Source: Pholiota molesta (lineage: Eukaryota > Basidiomycota > Agaricomycetes > Agaricales > Strophariaceae). From it: a DNA stretch of 64,000 nucleotides. The stretch lies in assembly GCA_014925825.1 (NCBI GenBank), contig JACGCK010000007.1:868001-932000 (forward strand). Reading direction: 5' to 3'. Under the pieces are notes generated by a model. It had not been told where the DNA came from. It did no database searches and was given only the letters and a program-made list of their open reading frames with translations. A program made the translations under genes and the position numbers. Numbering within the stretch: position 1 is the first letter of the stretch; each line of letters starts with the position of its first letter. Below, in pieces: positions 1 to 9,491 of this stretch.

Positions 1-1460
1 TCTAATGGCAAGGTCCGTCATGGACCGGGTTTGGGCGGCAGGTTTGAGTACCTAATGCCATAATGAAATCAGTGGGACGCGGAACAGACTGAGCACGAGA
101 CATACATCCCAAAGACCAGCGACACCCATTTAATCAAAAGGGTACAGATAGATAGATATAAAGAGATATGGGGTATATGCTGTAAATTCGGTAGTGGTCG
201 CGGAATGGAAGAGAGAGACGCGACAAAAGAGCCACTGGTTCGACTTCAACGCGCCCACGTGACTTTAAATGAGTTGCCATATTAGGAATGTCGCAAATTT
301 GGAAAATGCCTTATAATCTACAACGCTTATATTACGAATGTCACATGCACATTATAATTGCATATCTCAGTCAATACACCTTCCCTTGATCTCAAATTTC
401 ATAGGAATGTGAATACACTATTATAGAATGTCAAACTATAGTTTATTTCAGCTCGAGGGTCTGTTTGCCTAAGCTAGACACAACTTAATTTATGTGACAT
501 TATAAGGCATCACATTGGTCACAAAAATCGATTATGATTTTTATTTGATTCATTCTTCCCCCTGCATTTGTTCAAATTGCAATTTTCAGAGTGTATTGTA
601 TAGCTATATCCTCATTCAAAGTATTGACAGTGTTTGAGGCAGATAACTGCACATTTGGTGACGGTGTGCACGTTATAAGGATTCGTAATATAAGCGTTGT
701 AGATTGTAAGGCACTTTCCAAATTTGCGACAAAGCTTCCGTTTTGGATTGGGAGCTGTCGGTCGACCAGCGCCTTGTTTCTCGACGAAATTACTCAAAAA
801 TCACTGTGAAAATCTCTGTGTACGTATGGCATATATGTATACAACTAACTTGTTTAGATTCTGCTTAAGTATGTCTTTTTCATATGGCTACATAGAATAA
901 CTAAGCAAGTAACATTTGTACCAAATACACATATACAATTATTATTTTTGAGCCACATTTAGAGGGTAGGTCTCGAGCAGTTCTGGGAGAGCATTACAGA
1001 AGATATGCGCTAGAGATTTGCGGAGATGTCCAGTAGTCCTGTTTTTATCTGTCTGAAAGGCGGACCGATCTGAACAGGCGAGTTTAGCAGAGATCTATAA
1101 ATATACTGTAGGTATAAATATAGACTCATAATTTATGCTTAGAATGTGGTTCTGGGTTGCACATCTGCCTGCGAAATCGCAGAACTCTTTGTAGGGCGCC
1201 AGTTCATCCTAGGCTCACGGATAACTTCGACTGTTCCTGCAGACCCAGTCTGCGGGCTTTGCTTTGAGTTTGGTAACCCAACAATTCCCGGACAAACCTT
1301 TTCCCTTGATAGGCACGCAGGTCGCACTCGCTGTATTTTTTTTCTTCATCTCGCATGCACATACCGTACAGCTGTTATCTTATAGACAACTAGCACAATC
1401 TATGGTTAGAACTTACTTTTCAGATATGTTGAAGATGATCGATGTTCCTTAAATGATTCC
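1..1460. other. AT-rich stretch without a recognisable gene
   Basis: No reading frame here resembles a known protein; the short open frames are not supported by any domain or splice pattern. The stretch holds the inverted repeat listed separately (290-730) and several scattered copies of a GGAATGTC/GAATGTCA-like phrase around 285-440. Confidence 0.5.
290..730. repeat. inverted repeat with about 60-bp arms (MITE-like)
   Basis: The left arm (about 290-350) and right arm (about 666-730) are near-perfect reverse complements, sharing the phrase CTACAACGCTTATATTACGA and the outer GTCGCAAATTTGGAAA. About 315 bp lie between them. No coding content and no clear target duplication were found outside the arms, so the true ends are uncertain. 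It could be a miniature inverted-repeat element or the end of a larger one. Confidence 0.6.
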
Positions 1461-2036
1461 TTCACAGGAACTTTTCTATGATTCTGCTGGCAATATGTTC
1501 CATCATAATGACTATTCCATTTGCATTGCACACAACTACGAGCAGGCTCGAACTAATCATAGAAATACGAAAGCCATTATATCCTATCAAACCTCCCGTG
1601 TTCAGCAATTTGATGTTTCTTGACAGCGTCGTGATATGCAGGGGGCAGCACTGATGCTCCATCGCTGATGTTATCGGGATTGGTATAAATGTGGACCTTG
1701 CGGCTAACATTCGTCGGATCTCCATGATGCGGAATGAGTATTTCTTTGCCATCCTTGCTCTTAAAAACGGTGGTGATGTGAATATGCAGATCTACAGACC
1801 CTCTGGAATGGGCCAAATTTCTACGGTCATTGCGTAATATTTAGTACGCAGGCGATGAAAGTGAACAAGGAGACGGACATAATCTCAGCGCTCGTGGCTC
1901 CAGGAATATTTTGCATGTGCTTTTTGACGACATCAATGTGGTAATCCTGGATGATTTTTCGATGTGCTTCGGAAGGTTTCATTGCATTGAGTACATGACC
2001 TGCACTGTAAAGGCGAAGCAGAGGGGCACCATCCAC
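1460..2036 (-). other. possible relic coding sequence, unknown
   Basis: Downstream of the kinase-like gene on the same strand are two short open stretches (2036-1827 and 1816-1577). The second contains RGSVDLHIHITTVF and KVHIYTNPDN, which look protein-like, but I cannot assign a family. They may be later exons of the kinase-like gene, a separate decayed gene, or chance frames. No start codon context or splice sites settle the question. Confidence 0.2.
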
Positions 2037-2837
2037 ATGAGCATATCATCCCTCCTTCTGCCCACTCATTGTTCAATAAATCAGCCACAGTTGCCCTATT
2101 TTTAGGATCACTGATGAGACAAGCACGGAGGAATGTAGTGAAAACTAGAATGTCCGTGGGGGAAACCTTTCCATTCTGTGTGAGTAGCTCCTCGAGCTTT
2201 GGCAATGTCTCTTCCACGACAGTGAGGGGTGACAATACATATGAGTCGCCAAATAATGGTGTTCCGGTGGCTAAAAGGTACACCTAGAATATAGAGAAAA
2301 ATCCATGGATCAATAAGGAGGGACTCAAATCAGGATTGAAACTTACAGCACACCCGAGCATCCATATATCAACAGGGGAACCAGCTTTTGCTCCACTGAG
2401 AACTTCTGGTGGAAGTAAGTTGGCTGGCGATCGGAAAGGCACTGCCTCACTGTCGACATGGCGAGCTATTGACAAAAATTAGAGCCTTGTTTGGAGAAAA
2501 TAATTCAAGTTTACCATGTGAAAAATTGCTCAAATAAATATCAGTATCCGCGAAAACTTCGGGCGTATCATTCCATTTGAAATGTGGAGGCAGAGACTGT
2601 GATGCGAGGGTGGAATACACTTTCCCGTCGCTTCCAGTGACTTCGACCATTATGTGGCAAGGATGTTTGGCGATTTCAGGTGTTATGTTCTGTGCAGCTT
2701 GAAGTCCCCATAAGAGGAGGTTATCAGGGAGAACGCCTTGCGAGGATTCAGCATTTCGAGTCTTCAGAAATTTAGCACAGAACATACCTCCATGAATAAT
2801 TCCCTTTTCCTTCAATGCACTCAATCCCGGGAGTATA
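1933..2837 (-). pseudogene. C-terminal part of an SRPK-like protein kinase-fold gene, predicted catalytically dead, cut by a transposon
   Basis: Four exons can be joined on the minus strand: 2837-2788, 2736-2515, 2465-2347 and 2283 to about 1933, with GT..AG introns of roughly 50-63 bp. The product carries kinase subdomains VI to XI: IIHGGVLPDNLLL (catalytic loop), IYLSNFSHA (DFG position), LLPPEVL (APE position), GSPVDIWMLGCA (subdomain IX, spelled across the intron) and LISDPKNRATVADLL (end of the C-lobe). The catalytic Asp of the HxD motif is Gly and the DFG Asp is Asn, so phosphotransfer is not expected. The layout resembles the SRPK-like kinases expanded in agaricomycetes. The N-lobe is missing: coding sequence stops at 2838, where a Helentron-like element begins, and I did not find the N-terminal half on its far side. 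Family assignment is by motif only. Confidence 0.6.
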
Positions 2838-2848
2838 CTTGTGTTGCG

Positions 2849-2944
2849 GGCCATTGCTTTGCATGGCAATACGAGTCTTTACACAAATTAAACTTAACAG
2901 TTGTAATAAATGTAAAGACTGTATTGCCATGTGAAGCAATGGCC
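2849..2944. repeat. terminal hairpin of the Helentron-like element
   Basis: Arms 2850-2884 and 2911-2944 pair over about 34 bp with two mismatches and one bulge; the loop is about 26 nt. The same hairpin is present at 55598-55690, where the inner arm pairs perfectly. It sits about 12 nt inside the 3' end, as expected for a rolling-circle termination signal. Confidence 0.75.
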
Positions 2945-3340
2945 TATTAACACAATTACTAAAATACATGACCTACTCATACAACTACTAAAATACATAA
3001 ATTGTAACTATGTTATTATTTTATTCAGTTTTTATTTTCTGTATATGCAATATGCCATATGCTTGTCATCTGAATTTTTAAGCCATTTGGTATCTGATAG
3101 AAGATCAATGGTTTTCTCTTTCTTACATTTGCCTTCATTAAGTAAACCATCATGAAACCAAACTGTACCTGATTTATCAATAAATCTTGATTGAAAGTGT
3201 CCTCCTCCACCATATATTATCCCGCATAGATACTGATAGTTTGGTTGTCTATTATGATTTAAAATTATTTCTACATCAGGTTCAATATCATTGTCATCCA
3301 GAATTTCACATACAATTATATCAGGTATATAATCAGTTAT

Positions 3341-4921
3341 CTATGTTTGTCTATAGTATCCCTGCTCATTATTAAGTATACAATTTTGATATTCTTTGGT
3401 AGTTATATGATCAATTTTCCATCGAATGAAATTTGATATCAATCGCCTTGGTGATCCGGTGTGGGCATCATCTATTTTCAGAATAGGTATTTTATAATCA
3501 ATTTTTCTACTAAGCAGGTTATGACTGTCATTACAGTTATTACATGTTTCACAAATGTGGGCAAAGTATTTAGTACCTAATAATTTATTAAATAGTTGAT
3601 CAACAAAAATATAATATTCACCTTGTTGAAAGATATCTGGATATTTATTATGCAATACACTTCTTATATTATCACGGGCCATTTCAAAGCTATTAAGTTT
3701 ACTGTCTTTCAAGTCTGTAAAATTGGAACATACAACAGTCATCAAATCATGATATTCCTGAAAGGACACAGTCCAGTAATCTGAGTTTTCGTACCATATA
3801 TTATATAATATGGTAAATAATGCATCATATCCACAACTAAAATTATTGGCATCCCATTGTAGTCCCAATGGTTGCTCTTATCTATAGTTATAGTAGTACG
3901 CAATCGTTTCTCCTTATGATTATATTTATTATTATCATTTTGATTCATATTCTCTAGCATATCAGCCTTTCTAGCTTGTTTTTTCTTTTTTGTCTTGTTA
4001 ATTGTATGAGAATAAATACTCGATTCATTCAATTCCATATTCCAAGTACCATCATTAGTAGGAGATTTTACTTTGCTTTCATTGGAATTCCATTTAATTG
4101 ATGGATGCCAGTCAGATGATTGACACGCATTGCCTTTGAATTGTTGATATGACCTTATTAATGGATTACGGAGTAGTCCTGATATATTTTCAGGCAATTC
4201 ATTCATATATTTAAGTTTAGTGATATCATTCAACATTTCTAATTCCCTAAATTCTTGTCTCAGGTAACCTCCTATTCCAGATGTAATTCTTTTAGAAGAA
4301 AATCCTTGGAGAATAACTGTGTTTGCTGCATTTGCACTACGCGACAAACACGTATAATAAGACTGAGTTGTGTAACAATGTCCTAGATCAACAATATTGA
4401 TGTCTCTGGTTTTTCCTTGAGAACTATAGTCTGTCATAGCAAAGTTGGGAAGCACTACAACTTGTTCACGATGTACAGAATGGATACTATCATTTGGTAA
4501 TAAGCATTGAACGGTCGTTGAAGTACATGGAATTGGTAATGGTAGTCCTGGTATTTGAATATCTTTAGGAGGTTTGTCTAACTTTACAAATAATGTTAAT
4601 AAGACTTCTTTTCCATGAGGCCCAGTACAACTATCCCATCCAGCAACAAAACCCTCTTGTCCTTTTGTTATACATAACTCAGTAGCATCATTATGTCTAA
4701 TCATTATAGGCATACCCAAACATAGAGATAATTTGCCAGGAATATGATCACTTGTACATGGTGAAGAGTTCCAAAGTGTATCCCTTAAATGGGAAGTTAA
4801 AGGTCTATGTGGTTTCTTTTTTGATTTTGAACTACGTCTACCCTTTTTGCTATTAGTTGTTTCATGATTATTATCTGTATCAATTGAATAGAAATCAGTT
4901 AATGTTTGTTTTGTATCCTAG
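3341..4921 (-). pseudogene. PIF1-type helicase C-terminal part fused to a cysteine-peptidase-like domain (Helentron protein), truncated and frameshifted
   Basis: One minus-strand frame is open from the junction at about 4920 to 3742. It holds the last part of a PIF1/Helitron helicase: CLGMPIMIRHNDATELC (nucleic-acid pocket region), TDYSSQGKTRD (the motif equivalent to xxAQGxT) and SYYTCLSRSAN (motif VI-like ALSRA). A lysine-rich linker follows. The next domain, beginning LGLQWDANNFSCGYDALFTI, is in another frame, so a frameshift lies near 3870-3880. That segment resembles the Cys box of ubiquitin-specific or OTU-like cysteine peptidases (Cys in NNFSCGYD), a domain reported in Helentrons and other fungal Helitron-like proteins. 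The Walker A and B motifs and all upstream domains are absent: the sequence changes abruptly at 4921. Helicase identity is firm; the exact peptidase clan is inferred. Confidence 0.75.
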
Positions 4922-5273
4922 CACGCAGCCATCTTGAGAATGAGGAGTTGCTACCTGTCTGCAGATCAGCAGATATATAAACTTCCCACTAAGAGAAAGT
5001 CAGCTTATGTAGAAAGCAGTGAGGTCAATGAGACGGGTCTCAAACTAGCTAGAATGTCTTTGTAACCATCCAAATCAAATATGCCTGCTATACTCTTTAA
5101 ACTTTCATATCAAAAGACACACAACATCATCAAATTTCAATAGCTAAGAATAATATTCAACTACACAGATACAATAAAAGATATTGGTGGTATTATCTTG
5201 AATAACAAGACAATCAAAGTGTGCGACTCTAACATCCATCTATTGAATTAAAGTCAGTAAATAGCACTAATGA
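4922..5273. other. non-coding stretch inside the Helentron-like element
   Basis: It lies between the truncated helicase and the second gene. I see no domain, repeat or RNA signal. The abrupt start at 4921 marks an internal deletion or rearrangement that removed the helicase N-terminus. Confidence 0.4.
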
Positions 5274-6912
5274 TTATAAAATGATAAACTCAACATATTC
5301 AATGCATGGGTCCCGCATTATCTGCCAATCTCTAAATACTTCCAAATCTATATTCCCAAGCCATGCCATCTGTGATTGTCTAACAGTAGACGCATCACCA
5401 GTGAAAGGGACAAACATGGTATACAGATCCCCAATACTGCGCGGACTAGCAGGGCAAGAGCTATAATCTCCGCAACGGTGTGAAGGATTATCTTGCCAAG
5501 CAAGAAGGGAAATCTTGATATCAAATCCCCGATTGCGGTATTTGTTGACCCATTCTGTTCTTCCAGAATAAAGTTCAAGACCCTTTCTGTCCAGAGTAAG
5601 CTTGGGATAGAGAGAACAGAAGCCGGCATAAGAGATAAAGTTCATGGTAATGGTGGAAGCAAACTTGGCAATAACTCTGAATAACCATCATCTCTTGACA
5701 ACAATGATATTGATGGAAGTGACCCTATCACCCACAAGCTTTTGGTGCTTGGTGACGCAGGTGATATAATTGTCAAAGCCAATATATCCTTGGTTGGGGA
5801 ATGTTGAAACATTTCTGTATCCACAAATATTTTCAATCCAATGGATAAAAGGTGATGGTGAAAGTGGGGAATCTAAAGGTAGAAAGATGTCCAAATCATT
5901 GGGTTCAAAAGAGTCGGGGAATAAAACCAATAGAGGATAGGATCCAGAAATGAGGGCCTGTGTTTGTTGGAGGTGGTGGAGAAGGGTGGAGGGTTGTCCC
6001 AAATGAAAACGCGCCACAATGGAAGAGATAACAAAGTGAAGACTTTGTTGAGTTTCTGTATATCTCATAAAAGCATAAAAATCCTCTAAATAACCCAAAG
6101 GTTAGCAAATACGTACATAGTGAGCAAGAGGGAATGCCTTACCTAGATCAGGCTCCATACTGAGACGGATGTTGAGAAAAACCTACCAATCTCTTATCAT
6201 TGATCAATATGATCACATTCACGTGCATCATAAATAGCAGTGCATAACCAAAATTGATGGATACTACACATAGAAAACACATTTACTGCCACTAATATAT
6301 AGACACAATGTACAGTAACACAACATTGGATTTTATGCTATTATATATCAGACCAAAACCTTAATAATATATATATGAATTTCTTACTTTGACTGTGAAT
6401 AAGAGCACTCATAAAAGGCCATGATACGTGATTGTAAAGCTGTCTACAAGAAAAATCTTTAGTTAACTTGCAACGGTTATCAATTCAGTACTCACCATCC
6501 AGAGAACCACCACTAAAACATTCAGTAATACAGGCCTGAACAGACTCCGTAAAAGAGACGATTCCACCATATATATACCCCCCCCACATTGGATATACAC
6601 TGGAAGCCACCAAGTGGAAATGACGCAAAGGGTGCTTGATACGGATATGACGATCCAATCCCAAATCACCTGGTACCCTAACCCAACCAAATGATTCATC
6701 ATTCCATAAAGGATGTTCTTTGCGACTTTGTACCACAATGAAGAAGAAGATCCTTGGATGTACAAGTCTCCAGGACAGCCGAGACGCAAAGGAGGATAAT
6801 GGTTATATGCATATAGAATCCGGAAAGAGAATCTGTCAAGCTGGATATGTTTGATCTTGAACCACTTGAATGGCATGATAGTAGGGGAGACAAGAAAGAT
6901 AAAGAAAGACAA
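5274..6912 (-). pseudogene. gene carried by the Helentron-like element; nucleotidyltransferase-like agaricomycete protein of unknown function, broken
   Basis: The recognisable body is a single frame from 6098 to 5274, interrupted only by one TGA at 5685-5687. It contains ALISGSYPLLVLFPDSF followed by EPNDLDIFLP, a G-S...D-x-D pattern that suggests a nucleotidyltransferase fold. After the stop the same frame continues (FASTITMNFISYAGF, then a Cys-containing tail), so a single nonsense mutation is the likely break. Upstream exons reach about 6900: one carries NHYPPLRLGCPGDLYI and, after a 1-nt frameshift near 6720, KEHPLWNDESFGWVRVPGDL. The copy at 55884-56123 keeps the correct frame at that point. 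Introns with GTGAGT/TAG sites are visible near 6440-6490. It may be a captured host gene or a normal passenger of this family. Function is unknown. Confidence 0.5.
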
Positions 6913-6968
6913 AATACAAAAGTGTTATCAGTGTATCTCAATCTGAGCGTGTAATCCGTGGAAACATG

Positions 6969-7004
6969 TTATATAAGCATTGCACAAATGCTATGCTTAT
7001 ATAA
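6969..7004. repeat. perfect 12-bp-arm palindrome in the 5' subterminal region
   Basis: TTATATAAGCAT, a 12-nt loop, then ATGCTTATATAA. The identical structure recurs at 8044-8079 in the terminal fragment, embedded in about 150 bp of shared sequence. It may be a second hairpin belonging to the element's 5' region. Confidence 0.7.
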
Positions 7005-7150
7005 TAAGTGGGATCAAAACATCACTGATGGGAACAAACACACTATTTAAAGCAAAGAAGGACTGGCATCAGTAATAGGGATAACAGAGCGGACTTTTTT
7101 TTTTGCTGGTTGAAAAGAACTCACTTTACTGCAGTAGAAACTAGACTACT

Positions 7151-7989
7151 TGACCACATTTGCCTATACATCAATGAATTTACGCAAATATTAAGTAAAA
7201 AGGCTTGTTACACAGCAAATTTAATATACTTAAATCTCAACTACATAGATTGTAATCTACCCGCGGGTGTGTGCCGGCGTGGTGTCGGGTGGACCTGCAT
7301 GCACCGCGGTGGGCGTGCTAACGTGGCGGCGCTGGGGCACCTTTGCCGTCGGAAAGGGCATATGGGTGGACGATGATGACGGGGTAGAAAGTGGGTTAGG
7401 GTTAAGACCAATTGGCAGGGAGCGGGGGCGGACGCATTGGGTCGCGGTGCTCGACGGCGCTTCCAAACCGACAAAATCATTGCAGCGTGCCCTCTTCTGC
7501 GCGAAGGGAGCAGGGTGGATGGAAAGTGTGTCTCAGACATTATGACGTATACGCGTACAAAACACCCAACTTTGGGGTTTTTGTACGCCTATACGTCATA
7601 AACACGTGTCATAATAAAAATAGCCCAGGTTAGGTCATTATAGATTACGCTTCCGATTTATAGGAATTGTTTATTTTAATTACGATTCCTATTTAAGGAA
7701 TCGTTCTTTTAAACCGACGTTTTGCGCGTTCTCTGACGTCGTTCCAAATTAGGAATACCACGGGAATCGCCTTTTTTGGCGTTTTCTTTGTTTTCCCTTT
7801 GCCGTTTGATGCCGTGTTGGCATCAAAATTGCCTCCGGGCCCGCTCCGTGTTCGAAAATGGGTAACAAGACCAACTGCAGTGGACCGAAAATAGAACGGA
7901 CAAATGAAGACCGCAACTGCGGGAACAAAATCAGCAATAGTGCCAGTGTATGTATACTGGATAAGAAATATATTAGCTTGTTGATGTTG
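7151..7989. other. intergenic block with a GC-rich patch and a strong hairpin
   Basis: About 7260-7530 is markedly GC-rich, unlike its surroundings, and is open in several frames, none with a recognisable domain. It is followed by the hairpin listed at 7541-7601. From 7640 to 7960 there are short inverted phrases (for example GATTCC...GGAATC near 7684-7705) but no gene. Confidence 0.4.
7541..7601. repeat. 60-bp near-perfect hairpin with a 2-nt loop
   Basis: Arms TATGACGTATACGCGTACAA... (from 7541) and ...TTGTACGCCTATACGTCATA (to 7600) pair over about 29 bp with three mismatches and a loop of about 2 nt. A terminator, a recombinogenic cruciform or a foldback terminus are all possible; there is no adjacent gene to choose between them. 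Confidence 0.7.
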
Positions 7990-8246
7990 TGAACAATATG
8001 TGATTTAAATGTTTATATTACCCGTAGCATTCATGGGAACATGTTATATAAGCATTGCACAAATGCTATGCTTATATAATAAATGGGATCACAACATAAC
8101 TGATGGGAACAAACACACTATTTAAAAATAGAAGGACCAACACGTGACAAATGGCGTGATTGATGGGATCAGTGATGGGGGTCAACAGCGCGTACGTTTT
8201 TTTTGCTCGGTGAAAAGAACTCACTTTACTGCGTAAAGACTCGTAA
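7990..8246 (-). mobile_element. solo 5' terminal fragment of the Helentron-like family
   Basis: About 8028-8246 matches 6950-7150 and, for its last part, 58800-58934. It ends on the minus strand with TTACGAGTCTTTACGCAG preceded by host A, the same terminus and A/T junction as the 55588-58934 copy. No 3' end in the same orientation is paired with it here, so it is a truncated copy or a duplicated 5' end. Confidence 0.6.
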
Positions 8247-9491
8247 TCCTCTCATTGTATCCTGTCATAGAGTCATGGATGAGATTTCATTGATATATGT
8301 TGGGACAATATACCAATATTGTAGCTTCTGTGTAAGCCAAGCAGGTCCTGTCTGATAAAGAGGTTGAACGGCTTGAAAAATTGGTTGCTGGGTTTTACAC
8401 CCAATCATTCTTCAACTTTTTTGGCTGGGCTCCTATCCTTCCTTGCTGCCTTTAAATTTGTCACTATTTTTTTGTTGCTTTTCAGTGTTCACAATACTTT
8501 TGTGGTCTTTTTTTGATGCTTTATTGTAACCTGAATCAATTATGTTGTCTTCTACTACATTCTACTATATTGCTGTCCAATATATTAAACATACAAGTCA
8601 GCAACAAGCTGGTGAGTGAAATTGATGCCGACAAAGTTGGTGCTTTCTCTGTTTGAGTGTGTTGATTGTGCAGATTTCCTTTACACAGTGCTCACTAGTG
8701 TTATTTTAGCAGAGTCAACAGTGCAATGGATGTGCGTGGCTATGCTTACACAGGCTACATCCTGTTTTTCACCTAAATAGTAGATTTTTTGACATCAAAA
8801 TGCAAGGCTCTCACCACCAAAATTTCTACATACCAGCACTGTTGGTCGGGTTCATAAATGTGGAAAAGGCTATTAATTCCTTGCCTTGGATTGAAGAGGG
8901 CTAAGCCAAGGGGGCAGCACATTCAGGCAGATAGCATAAGAAGAGCGCTAAAGCAAGTGAGAAACTGGATGTACATTCCATCATATTCAAAGCTCCGCTT
9001 CAGACTCTACTGCCAATGTACAACAAAGATAAGAGATAACTTTCAAGAGATAGGCTGTGAAATTTGAATGAAAGATGCTAGCAGGTGATCTATTTGTGAA
9101 ATAGTGAGAGGGTGGCTTGTACTTGGACTCAGTGAACTGGCAGAAGGGAGCTTGGTCAGAGATGACTCTTTTCGACTAGTACATGAAGATACATGATCCA
9201 CAACCCATTAATAGACTTCAAGTAGTACAAATTCTGGAATTCCACAGCAATCTGGGTACAAGTGGGTCCCCCTGGCCCATACTGCCACATGCCAGTGCAT
9301 GACACCACTACTGGAGACCATCACATGGTCATGTTCATCATTTAAGTCCAATGCTCATGGCTGATACTACTAGTACAGGAGGCATTTCACAGTGACAGAA
9401 TACAGTGCACGGCATCAGGTAATGTGGGGCATGATTTTTCTCCAGTGAGCTTGAAGCCACTTGGTGTCAGATAGCTGTCCTCAACTGGCAC
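8247..9491. other. no gene identified
   Basis: A short open stretch at 8335-8400 could encode KQVLSDKEVERLEKLVAGFY, and another open frame spans 8858-9067, but neither matches a family I recognise and both are quickly interrupted. The sequence is probably decayed coding or transposon debris. Confidence 0.3.

Larger units (their letters stand above)
2838..7150 (-). mobile_element. Helentron-like (Helitron-superfamily) element, large degraded copy
   Basis: Ends were set by comparison with the second copy at 55588-58934, which lies in an unrelated host sequence. Read on the minus strand, the 3' end is a 35-bp hairpin followed by CGCAACACAAG, with host T after it. The 5' end corresponds to TTACGAGTCTTTAC...AAGTGAG in the other copies but is diverged here (around 7130-7150). 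The 3' hairpin contains GTAAAGACTCGTA, the reverse complement of the 5' terminal TACGAGTCTTTAC. Such subterminal inverted repeats plus a 3' hairpin are described for Helentrons (Helitron2). Inside are a helicase with a cysteine-peptidase-like domain (3341-4921) and a second gene (5274-6912), both broken. No rolling-circle Rep domain is visible, so the copy is not autonomous. The right end is approximate. Confidence 0.65.

Noticed and set aside
7241..7545. Overlapping open frames in the GC-rich patch
   Set aside because: Four frames are open at once, as expected from GC-rich sequence; no protein family fits.
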